33,049 nucleotides of DNA, from NCBI GenBank assembly GCA_963617965.1, contig CAVEQO010000026.1, positions 1 to 33,049 on the forward strand, in the 5' to 3' direction. The stretch is from UBA6382 sp963617965 (lineage in GTDB: Bacteria; Bacteroidota; Bacteroidia; Bacteroidales; Bacteroidaceae). The notes under the pieces are model-generated. The model ran no database searches. It was not told the origin of the DNA and was given only the letters and a program-made list of their open reading frames with translations. Position 1 is the stretch's first letter. Every line of letters starts with the position of its first letter. The position numbers and the translations under genes are program-made. Positions 15,348 through 22,273 of this stretch are shown here, piece by piece.

Positions 15348-18077
15348 TCAGAACAAACGCAGTTGTCCGTTTATCTCGTCGCGTATTTCATCGTCACTCT
15401 TTTGCGGGGTTTCGTCTTCCCCGGCATCCGATTGCGATTCCGAACCCGCTTCAACGGATAGGGTTTCATCGTTGTCGGCATCTTCTCTGTGGCGTAAAGG
15501 CTCCAATTCTTCTATCTGTGCCGTTTCCAGACTGGTAAGTCTCTTCCCCTTTGCTTTGAAACCCTTGACGGCAATGAAGTCTGCGCATTCCACTTCAAGC
15601 GGCTCTTTGTAACTGCTGTTGCCTCCGAATGTCACTTTGATCCTCGGATAAAATTCGTGTGACAAAACATATATTGCGGAAATCGTTTCTTCACCAAGAA
15701 AATTCTGCCGTTTTGCAGTGGCCGCGAGTTGGAATCTCTTCAGATAGGGGTTGTTGTCGACCTCTTTGTTTGAGTACACCAAAGACCAGACGGTGTTCGG
15801 ATCATATTTGCCGATAAACAGGATGTCTTCATCGTAGTGGTTGTTGATGTCTGTATCTGTGGTGTAAAATTCACCGGACTTGAGTATCACCAGAACCTTG
15901 TCGTTGCCTTGGAATTCGCCCAAATACAATCCGTGTTCTTCATAGTTAAGCCGCCGTACGACGTTGTCAAACCAGACTTTGCGCCCGCCCAGGGTGGACA
16001 CTCCGTGACTTTTGAGGTTAATCCGGTATATTGTGTTGCGCGAAGCTATGTTGCCCAATGCAGCGCGGCCTTTTATCGCCAGAGCGGCGAAGTTTATGTC
16101 AAAAGTCAGTTTCCTCACTTGGGGTTCCGGTTTGAGCGTGACATGTACAACCTCAGCCTCCCCGTTTGGATTTGCAGAGAAGTAAACGACCCGGCTGCCG
16201 GGAGTCCCTTTTGTCAGGTCGTTGTCGCGTTCCCTGATAACGCCACTGACAAAAAAACGCTTCATGTAGTATATTCCTTTCTTGCCATCGCGGTATATTA
16301 CGTTGTAGATGGTGCGCTTGTCGTTTTTCTTAAACACCGCAATGTGGATAAGTTCCGCCTTTTTCCCTTCAGCTTTTGAGCGTTCCGTTTCGCCTATGAA
16401 AACTTTCTCGTTGACTTTTGCCACCCGGTATGTCCCGTCTCTGTAAAACAAAATGATATCGTCAATGTCAGAGCAGTTGCAGACATATTCGTCCTTTTTC
16501 AGCGAAGTTCCCATGAATCCCTCTTCTCTGTTCACATAAAGCTTTTGGTTCTGTTCCGTCACCTTGGATGCCTCAATCTGCCCAAAAGCGGTTATCTGGG
16601 TTCTGCGCGGATATTGGCTTCCATATTTGTCTTTCAGCTGCAGATACCAGTTGGTGGTTACTTCGTTGATGTTTTTAAGGTCTTTATCGGTCTTGCGGAT
16701 ATCCGCCTGCAGCTTCAGGATTTGTTCTTCCGCCTTATCCTTGTTGAATTTAAGGATACGCTGCATCTTGATAAGCATCAGCTTCAGGATGTCGTCTTTT
16801 GTGACTTCCCGGATCATTTTCGGATACCAAGGGGTGAGTCTGTCGTCAATGTGTGCGCATGCGGCATCCATGTTTGGCGCCTGCTCAAATTCCTTGTCTT
16901 TGTAGATACGTTCGTTTATGAAAATGCTTTCAAGTGAAGCAAAATGAAGTTCCTCTTCAAGTTCCGCCTTATGTATCAGAAGTTCTTTGCGGAGCAACTG
17001 CTTGGTCTGTCTGACATTATGGCGCAGGACTTCGCTCACGCTCAGGAAACGCGGTGTCCTGTCTTCTATCACACAGCAGTTCGGTGAGATGCTGACCTCG
17101 CAGTCAGTAAAGGCATAGAGTGCGTCTATCGTTTTGTCCGGTGACACGCCAGGTTGTAGATGAACTATGATGTTCACGTTTTCCGCCGTGGTGTCGTCTA
17201 TCCGCTTAATCTTGATTTTGCCTTTTTCTCCTGCTTTTTGTATGGAGTCTATGATGCCCCTTACGTTTTTGCCATAGGGTATTTCAGTGATTGACAACGT
17301 CTTGTTGTCCACCTTGTTTATTTTGGCTCTTATCTTTACATTGCCTCCACGCTGCCCGTCATTATAATGCGACACATCTATGCCTCCCCCCGTCTGAAAA
17401 TCCGGATAAAGACGGAATTCCTCTCCTTTGAGATATGCGACAGCGGCATCGCACAGTTCATTGAAATTGTGCGGCAAAATTTTGACACTCAATCCGACGG
17501 CAATACCTTCTGCACCTTGGCACAGGAGCAACGGAAATTTTATGGGCAAGGTAATCGGTTCTTTGTTTCTGCCGTCATACGACAATTTCCATTCTGTGGT
17601 TTTTGAATTGAAGACAGCATCAAGTGCAAATTTGCTTAATCTTGCTTCTATGTATCGTGGCGCTGCCGCGCCGTCACCTGTAAGAATGTTGCCCCAGTTT
17701 CCCTGACAGTCTATCAGTAGATTTTTCTGTCCTAATGTCACCAGTGCGGAATAAATAGACTGATCGCCATGGGGGTGGTATTTCATAGTGTTGCCCACAA
17801 TGTTGGCCACCTTGTTAAGCCTGCCGTCATCCATTTGCTTCATTGAATGGAGAATACGCCTTTGCACAGGCTTCAAACCGTCTCCGAGATGAGGCACGGC
17901 ACGATCCAATATTACATAACTGGCATAATCCAGAAACCAGTTTTGATACATTCCGCCAAGTTTGTGGGTTTCTTTGGCAGTTTCCGTGTGTTTTTGCGGA
18001 TCGTATTTTGCGTGTTCCTCTGTCTCTGTATTATTGTTTTTGCCTACTTCAGTGAAATCAATGTCGTCTTCCTTCAT
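15348..18077 (-). CDS. parC: DNA gyrase/topoisomerase IV subunit A family (ParC-type)
   Basis: Catalytic subunit of a type IIA topoisomerase that breaks and rejoins both DNA strands during decatenation or supercoiling. The 909-residue protein has VILDRAVPHLGDGLKPVQRRIL, YHPHGDQSIYSALV and the active-site tyrosine Y142 in APRYIEARLS. A coiled-coil region lies around residues 430-490 (KDDILKLMLIKMQRIL onward). The C-terminal beta-pinwheel follows, and the tail is acidic (EDADNDETLSVEAGSE). An in-frame TTG at 18107 would give 919 residues but overlaps the -7 box, so ATG 18077 is preferred. The B subunit is not in the window. GyrA and ParC cannot be separated firmly; lack of a GQRG-type gyrase box in the region read supports topoisomerase IV. 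Confidence 0.92.
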   Translation of the reverse strand: MKEDDIDFTEVGKNNNTETEEHAKYDPQKHTETAKETHKLGGMYQNWFLDYASYVILDRAVPHLGDGLKPVQRRILHSMKQMDDGRLNKVANIVGNTMKYHPHGDQSIYSALVTLGQKNLLIDCQGNWGNILTGDGAAAPRYIEARLSKFALDAVFNSKTTEWKLSYDGRNKEPITLPIKFPLLLCQGAEGIAVGLSVKILPHNFNELCDAAVAYLKGEEFRLYPDFQTGGGIDVSHYNDGQRGGNVKIRAKINKVDNKTLSITEIPYGKNVRGIIDSIQKAGEKGKIKIKRIDDTTAENVNIIVHLQPGVSPDKTIDALYAFTDCEVSISPNCCVIEDRTPRFLSVSEVLRHNVRQTKQLLRKELLIHKAELEEELHFASLESIFINERIYKDKEFEQAPNMDAACAHIDDRLTPWYPKMIREVTKDDILKLMLIKMQRILKFNKDKAEEQILKLQADIRKTDKDLKNINEVTTNWYLQLKDKYGSQYPRRTQITAFGQIEASKVTEQNQKLYVNREEGFMGTSLKKDEYVCNCSDIDDIILFYRDGTYRVAKVNEKVFIGETERSKAEGKKAELIHIAVFKKNDKRTIYNVIYRDGKKGIYYMKRFFVSGVIRERDNDLTKGTPGSRVVYFSANPNGEAEVVHVTLKPEPQVRKLTFDINFAALAIKGRAALGNIASRNTIYRINLKSHGVSTLGGRKVWFDNVVRRLNYEEHGLYLGEFQGNDKVLVILKSGEFYTTDTDINNHYDEDILFIGKYDPNTVWSLVYSNKEVDNNPYLKRFQLAATAKRQNFLGEETISAIYVLSHEFYPRIKVTFGGNSSYKEPLEVECADFIAVKGFKAKGKRLTSLETAQIEELEPLRHREDADNDETLSVEAGSESQSDAGEDETPQKSDDEIRDEINGQLRLF

Positions 18078-18104
18078 ACGGTCGGGCTTTTCATTCTGTT
18101 TTGG

Positions 18105-18136
18105 CAAAGTTAATAAAAATAAACATCACAGACAAA
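18105..18136 (-). promoter_or_regulatory. parC: Promoter of parC; decides its start codon
   Basis: On the minus strand TTTG (18133-18136), 20 bases, then TAACTTTG (18105-18112). Transcription would start near 18098, downstream of the in-frame TTG at 18107, leaving ATG 18077 as the first usable start with a leader of about 20 bases. Confidence 0.75.
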
Positions 18137-18295
18137 GACGACACGCAAACACGCCGAAAAGATTCTTCCGGCTTTCAAAAAGGAATGGGCATTATGTTTA
18201 ATAGGGTTCATGGTTGCCAAACCGTCAAATACAGAAACAAGAGCCTTGCTCACTAAGCTGAATGACACCCCCAGTCTCTTTGCACGAATACGAGA

Positions 18296-18347
18296 TACGG
18301 AACTGTCCTCCGCAAAGCCGGCTGACTTTGCAGAGGACAGTTCCGTA
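18296..18347. terminator. Long hairpin downstream of htrA
   Basis: A perfect 15-bp outer stem (TACGGAACTGTCCTC at 18296-18310 with 18333-18347) and, after one mismatch, a 6-bp inner stem GCAAAG/CTTTGC close on an 8-base loop. It begins 38 bases after the htrA stop. No T-tract follows on either strand, so it may stop transcription, protect the mRNA 3' end, or be a dispersed repeat. The flanking 18137-18295 shows no gene. Confidence 0.6.
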
Positions 18348-18384
18348 GAATAGTGCTTTTAATATTTGTCCTTTTGCGGAAAAC

Positions 18385-19842
18385 TTATTTTTTCTCCTTA
18401 TTGTCGTTTCTTAGGTCAACCGCAAAATAGCAAGGTTTCCCGCTCTGTGTTTTTGCCTTGATCCAAAGCACGGGAAGCTTTGAGGAATTAGCAGCCCTTA
18501 CAACTTCGTCAAAATCTGCTTTAGTGTTCATTTGGACATCATTCACTTCAATGATTATCAAATCTTTCGTGATGCCAGCTTCTTTCATCTTTCCGTCTTT
18601 TATGGCGAACACAAGCAATCCGTTTGATAAGGCAAGTTCTTTTTTCTGTTCTGCGGTAAGCGGCTTTAGAGCGATCCCAAGACTATTTATATCAACCTCA
18701 GAAACCGTATCGGTCGTACCCTGTATGTTTCTAAGCTGGATATCTTTGGTGTATATTTTCTTCTTGCGGAGAAACGTTACCTTGACTTTGTCGCCGGGAC
18801 GGTGTGTTGCAAGTATTTCCTTCATGTCCGCCATGGACTTGATTTGCTTGTCATCAATGGCTGTGATAACATCTTTTTCTTCAATTCCGGCAACAGCGGC
18901 GGCACCGTCAACAGGCACTTCCAGAACAATGATACCCTCTGTGACCCCGAAGTCAAGGTCGGCATCAGTTTTGCCTTTCTCCTTTTGCTCATCAACGTAT
19001 TTGTTCAGATCCGCTCCTGCGATGCCAAGCAAGGCACGCTGTACCGTTCCAAATTTCTTCAGATCTTCAACCACCTTGTTCATTATCGTTGTGGGAATGG
19101 CGAACCCGTAGCCGGTAAAAGACCCTGTCTGGCTGTACAGCATTGCATTTATGCCTACAAGTTCTCCCTGCGCATTTACCAGCGCACCGCCGGAATTGCC
19201 ACTGTTGATGGCCGCATCTGTCTGTATGAAAGATTCCACATCGTTTGCATTCAGCGAACGGGACTTGGCACTCACAATACCTGCTGTAACCGTGCTTGTA
19301 AGGTTAAACGGATTTCCTACGGCCAACACCCACTCCCCTATTTTCAACTTGTCACTGTCGCCTATTGGAATGGCATGCAACCCTTCTGCCTCAATCTTTA
19401 TCAGGGCCAGATCCGATGTTTTGTCTGTTCCGATAATCCTGCCCTTGAACTCACGCTTGTCGTTCAGCTTAACCTGAATCTCGTCGGCATCTTCCACTAC
19501 GTGGTTGTTAGTAACGATATAGCCGTCTGTCGAGATTATTACCCCACTGCCGGCAGCCTGCCGTTTTGGCGTTTCTATCTGCTGTCTGCGATTCTGACCG
19601 TCGCCGAACCCGAAAAAATCACCAAAGAAATCATCGAACGGAGACCTGTAGGTCTGTCTGATGATTTTGCTCGCCATTGTGACCTTGATGTATACGACTG
19701 AATTTACGGTACTTTCCGCAGCGTGTGTGAGGTCTATCATTGCCCCGACGCTGTTCACGTTACTTGTTGCATTTGCTGTCAGCGCAGAAACTGCGGCAAA
19801 CATCAGGCACATTGCCAAAGACTTGAATCTTTTCTTTTCCAT
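18385..19842 (-). CDS. htrA: Periplasmic serine protease/chaperone of the HtrA (Do/DegQ) family
   Basis: Degrades or refolds damaged envelope proteins. The 485-residue precursor has a basic start (MEKKRFKSLAMC), a hydrophobic signal segment to about residue 22 and a likely cleavage near ANA-TSN. The trypsin-like triad is H114 in TNNHVVEDADE, D144 in TSDLALIKI and S217 in GNSGGALVN. An aromatic, flexible LA-type loop, SPFDDFFGDFFGFGDG, lies at about 67-82. Two PDZ domains follow: the first around 285-380, with EVPVDGAAAVAGIEEKDVI, and the second around 395-480, with AIKDGKMKEAGITKDLIIIEVND. The gene is monocistronic by spacing, with a weak promoter upstream and a hairpin downstream. Confidence 0.96.
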   Translation of the reverse strand: MEKKRFKSLAMCLMFAAVSALTANATSNVNSVGAMIDLTHAAESTVNSVVYIKVTMASKIIRQTYRSPFDDFFGDFFGFGDGQNRRQQIETPKRQAAGSGVIISTDGYIVTNNHVVEDADEIQVKLNDKREFKGRIIGTDKTSDLALIKIEAEGLHAIPIGDSDKLKIGEWVLAVGNPFNLTSTVTAGIVSAKSRSLNANDVESFIQTDAAINSGNSGGALVNAQGELVGINAMLYSQTGSFTGYGFAIPTTIMNKVVEDLKKFGTVQRALLGIAGADLNKYVDEQKEKGKTDADLDFGVTEGIIVLEVPVDGAAAVAGIEEKDVITAIDDKQIKSMADMKEILATHRPGDKVKVTFLRKKKIYTKDIQLRNIQGTTDTVSEVDINSLGIALKPLTAEQKKELALSNGLLVFAIKDGKMKEAGITKDLIIIEVNDVQMNTKADFDEVVRAANSSKLPVLWIKAKTQSGKPCYFAVDLRNDNKEKK

Positions 19843-19876
19843 AATTTATAGTGTTCGTTATATTTTTTTCAATGTG

Positions 19877-19884
19877 CAAAAATA
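19877..19884 (-). promoter_or_regulatory. htrA: Possible -7 box of htrA
   Basis: TATTTTTG on the minus strand, 34 bases before the htrA ATG. The -33 position is not recognisable, which could mean activation by a stress regulator or that this is not the promoter. Confidence 0.4.
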
Positions 19885-19980
19885 TGACTTCCGTCTGTAA
19901 CGGAGTTGTCCGACGGGGCCAATTATTCGTGTTTTTTCAATTGTTTAACCATAAAAGAATACGTTTAAGAATAGTTTAGA

Positions 19981-20011
19981 TTTGTGTTGCAAGTTTTTTT
20001 TGCTACTTTTG
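19981..20011 (+). promoter_or_regulatory. rnpB: Consensus promoter of rnpB
   Basis: TTTG (19981-19984), 19 bases, TACTTTTG (20004-20011). It has the same boxes and spacing as the SRP RNA promoter on the other strand at 15254-15284. Transcription would begin near 20018. Confidence 0.85.
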
Positions 20012-20038
20012 CCGCCAGAAAATATCCAACAGCCAAAG

Positions 20039-20414
20039 AGAGTGCAGAGCCGGATGGTCTGTCGCTGGCAGACTTCGGTCTGCTTGAGGAAAGTCGGGGC
20101 ATCGCAGGACACCTCGCTTCCTAACGGGAAGTATTTGCGAGAATGCCGTAATGCAGAAGAAAACAACCGCCTGCTCTAGCAGGCAAGGGTGAGAATGTGA
20201 GGTAAGAGCTCACAACGCTTTGCAGTGATGCAGGGCGTGTGCATGGCGAGGGATGAAAGTGCATGTAAACTGGCGGTTGAGGGCTGTCCGTCCGAATAAC
20301 ACCGTTTCCGCCAGAGGGTAGCACGATAGAATTGTCCGGTAACGGCCAATCCAGATAAATGACAGGCTTTGCTTGTGCAAAACAGAACTCCGCTTACAGT
20401 CTGGCTCCCACTCT
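20039..20414 (+). ncRNA. rnpB: RNase P RNA, bacterial class A
   Basis: Catalytic RNA that removes 5' leaders from tRNA precursors. The universal core segment GAGGAAAGTCGGGGC lies at 20085-20100. The 3' core ACAGAACTCCGCTTACAG lies at about 20379-20397. The outer stem P1 is formed by AGAGTG (20039-20044) with CACTCT (20409-20414), extended by GAGCC/GGCTC. The length of about 376 bases is normal. A consensus promoter precedes it, so the primary transcript may begin about 20 bases upstream of P1. Confidence 0.95.
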
Positions 20415-20440
20415 TTTCCATATTGCTGTAAACACTGTGC

Positions 20441-20491
20441 ATTAACGCGAAAGGGGGTGGCGAATATCCGCCTCCCCCTTTTCGCGTTAAT
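20441..20491. terminator. Shared terminator between rnpB and tmRNA
   Basis: Long arms ATTAACGCGAAAGGGGG (20441-20457) and their near-complement at 20474-20491 face each other. The GC-rich core GGGGGTGGCG with CCGCCTCCCCC is followed by TTTT on the plus strand and TTT on the minus strand. It can therefore end both convergent RNA genes. It abuts the tmRNA 3' end directly. Confidence 0.85.
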
Positions 20492-20492
20492 G

Positions 20493-20890
20493 TGGACCAG
20501 GGGAGAATCGAACTCCCGTCCAAACAAGCAAGGGACATGGTTTCTACATGCTTAGTCCGGCTGCTTTTTTTCTGCAAGAAAGCTGAAGCCGGACAGCCAA
20601 GATTCTTGCATATCCTTTGTTTGTTTCGCGCACGGCGCAAGGCCGCCGCACACTATTTCCGATTTGCTGCACCACTATACCAATACGCTTCGGAAAGGGA
20701 GTGATTGAGTGATGTCTCGTTCCCGCGCCTTGCACAGGAATAAAGCGATCCTACTGTACTTCAGATCAAGCAGCGAGAGCGTAATTGTTTTCGCCAGATA
20801 AATTTTTGAAAGTTGTTTTTAAAGTGCTCACTGACAATGCACTGCATGCTTGCAGATTCCTTGGACTCGCTGTCAAATCCAGTCTGGCCC
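20493..20890 (-). ncRNA. ssrA: Transfer-messenger RNA
   Basis: Rescues stalled ribosomes and tags their peptides for degradation. The 5' GGGCCAG (from 20890) pairs with the 3' CTGGTCC (20494-20500), forming the tRNA-like acceptor. The T arm GGGAG-TTCGATT-CTCCC is present. The tag reading frame encodes GENNYALAA followed by TGA (20766-20795 on the minus strand), the Bacteroidota-type tag ending in ALAA. The length of 398 bases is typical. CCA is not encoded. A weak -7-like GACTTTTG lies about 23 bases upstream, so the 5' end is probably trimmed by RNase P. Confidence 0.95.
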
Positions 20891-20939
20891 GTTTGGGTTT
20901 GCTTATGCCAAGACAAAAGTCCTGCAATAAAACACAATT

Positions 20940-20961
20940 GTTTCCCGTCACTACGGGAAAC
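20940..20961 (-). terminator. Short hairpin after tRNA-Glu
   Basis: A perfect 9-bp stem (GTTTCCCGT at 20940-20948 with ACGGGAAAC at 20953-20961) and 4-base loop lie 9 bases downstream of tRNA-Glu on the minus strand. AATTGTGTTTT follows, so it is likely the terminator of the tRNA pair. Confidence 0.65.
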
Positions 20962-20970
20962 AACCATTTG

Positions 20971-21042
20971 TAGCGCCTACGGGACTCGAACCCGTGTACC
21001 CGGCGTGAGAGGCCGGTATCCTAACCACTAGATGAAAGCGCC
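20971..21042 (-). tRNA. tRNA-Glu (anticodon CTC)
   Basis: On the minus strand GGCGCTT pairs with AGGCGCT (two G-U). The D arm is ATCTAGTGGTTAGGAT. The anticodon stem CCGGC/GCCGG encloses CTCTCAC, giving CTC, and the T arm is ACGGG-TTCGAGT-CCCGT. It is in tandem with tRNA-Ser, 15 bases downstream, presumably on one transcript. Confidence 0.94.
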
Positions 21043-21057
21043 ATTGATATCCTTGTG

Positions 21058-21144
21058 CGGAAGCTAGGAGATTCGAACTCCTGGTACGGTTACCCGCACG
21101 GCAGTTTAGCAAACTGCTGGTTTAAGCCACTCACCCAAACTTCC
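21058..21144 (-). tRNA. tRNA-Ser (anticodon GCT)
   Basis: An 87-base tRNA with a long variable arm, as expected for serine. The acceptor GGAAGTT pairs with AGCTTCC, the anticodon stem GCAGT/ACTGC encloses TTGCTAA, the T arm is AGGAG-TTCGAAT-CTCCT, and the discriminator is G. It is the first gene of the tRNA-Ser/tRNA-Glu pair. Confidence 0.95.
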
Positions 21145-21171
21145 AGTCCGCATTTTCCCTCAAATGCACTG

Positions 21172-21202
21172 CAAAGGTAGCGACTTTTTCTTTACCTCCA
21201 AA
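21172..21202 (-). promoter_or_regulatory. Consensus promoter of tRNA-Ser/tRNA-Glu
   Basis: On the minus strand TTTG (21199-21202), 19 bases, TACCTTTG (21172-21179). The -7 box ends 27 bases before tRNA-Ser. Confidence 0.85.
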
Positions 21203-21258
21203 GAAAAAGTCTGTTTTTTCTGGCATTGCACATTGGCGGCAAGCGGCCGTTTGAGGAT

Positions 21259-22203
21259 TCACTGCCGTTTGCGATAAAGTTGCCAGCTGTTGTATATATT
21301 GTGCCATATAGAGTAGAAACCGCCGGCAAGTGACGTTATGGGCGACAGAAACGTGTAGCCCAACCATATTGCAAAAACCGTGTTTTTCTGCCCCAGACTC
21401 TGCGCGGCGCTGACGGGCTCCTTGTAGTGCTTGCCAACAAAATGGCCGAACGAGAACTGGATGATGCAGGCAATGGCAGAAGCTGCCGATATCAAGAGCA
21501 CCAGTGCTACGGAACACCTCGTATGGACAATGGTTTTCATGGTTACCGCTATCGCCAACATCAATGCAACGGCCCACAGGTAGAAAGGCAGATTGCGGTA
21601 TGCGGCAAGCTTCTCCGTAAGTTTCGGATTGGTTTTCCGCAGGATCACTGCCAACAGAAACGGGCAAAACAAAAGGGGAAATACCTTGCTGATTATCATG
21701 AGAAACGAAGAGACAAAACCGTATTCGTCAGACGGGTGTAGCAACGGGATGAACGCCGGCACAACCAATGCCACAGCAAGGTTTATCAGTATTGTGTATG
21801 TTGTGAGAGTCGCAGAATCCCCCCCTAACCTGAATGTCACGACTGCCGCAGCCGTGGCAGTCGGACAAATCATGCAGAGCATGAAACACTCAATGGTAAC
21901 TTTATACAGCAGCGGCAAAGGGAGAGTGCATATCCAAACACACAAAACGAATGACAGCACCTGCAGAAGAACAAGCCAGAAATGCCAACGGGTGAAGCGC
22001 AGACTGGAGAACTTGATCTTGCAGAATGTCAGAAACAGCATCGCAAATATCAGCACCGGCTGTATTATGCCTATCGCCTCGTTGACAAAAAAATGGGTCT
22101 TGTCCAGAAAGGGTATCGCCGTATATGCATAATAACCGCTTATCCCGGAAACGATGGACACCGGCAAAGTCCAGTTTTTGACAAACGAAATTATTTTTGA
22201 CAT
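21259..22203 (-). CDS. BASS-family (bile acid:sodium symporter-like) transporter
   Basis: An inner-membrane protein of 314 residues with about nine or ten hydrophobic helices, in the family that includes bacterial ASBT homologues. Recognisable parts are TLPVSIVSGISGYY at the first helix, CPTATAAAVVTFRLGGDSATLTTYTILIN, which matches the family's crossover and sodium-site region, and SLGQKNTVFAIWLGYTFL near the C-terminus. The start is ATG 22203 (MSKIISF); a start 22 codons upstream adds a non-hydrophobic tail and runs toward thiC. It follows thiC by 70 bases on the same strand. Substrate unknown: characterised bacterial members carry bile acids or small organic acids, including pantothenate precursors. 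Confidence 0.85.
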   Translation of the reverse strand: MSKIISFVKNWTLPVSIVSGISGYYAYTAIPFLDKTHFFVNEAIGIIQPVLIFAMLFLTFCKIKFSSLRFTRWHFWLVLLQVLSFVLCVWICTLPLPLLYKVTIECFMLCMICPTATAAAVVTFRLGGDSATLTTYTILINLAVALVVPAFIPLLHPSDEYGFVSSFLMIISKVFPLLFCPFLLAVILRKTNPKLTEKLAAYRNLPFYLWAVALMLAIAVTMKTIVHTRCSVALVLLISAASAIACIIQFSFGHFVGKHYKEPVSAAQSLGQKNTVFAIWLGYTFLSPITSLAGGFYSIWHNIYNSWQLYRKRQ

Positions 22204-22273
22204 TTGCAGTGTTTTTTGTCTGCGTGTATGAATACCAAAAGCCATTTTGCGCCAGCAAGTCCCCGGCAAAAGG

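Noticed and set aside
18078..18107. TTG start for parC, ten codons upstream
   Set aside because: The TTG lies in the promoter -7 box, so it would not be in the mRNA.
18802..19701. 299-residue plus-strand frame opposite htrA
   Set aside because: It is antisense to a complete, well-supported protease gene and has no recognisable domain; its openness follows from the codon pattern of htrA.
20176..20640. Minus-strand frames across rnpB and the tmRNA end
   Set aside because: These fall inside structured RNA genes and show no domain.
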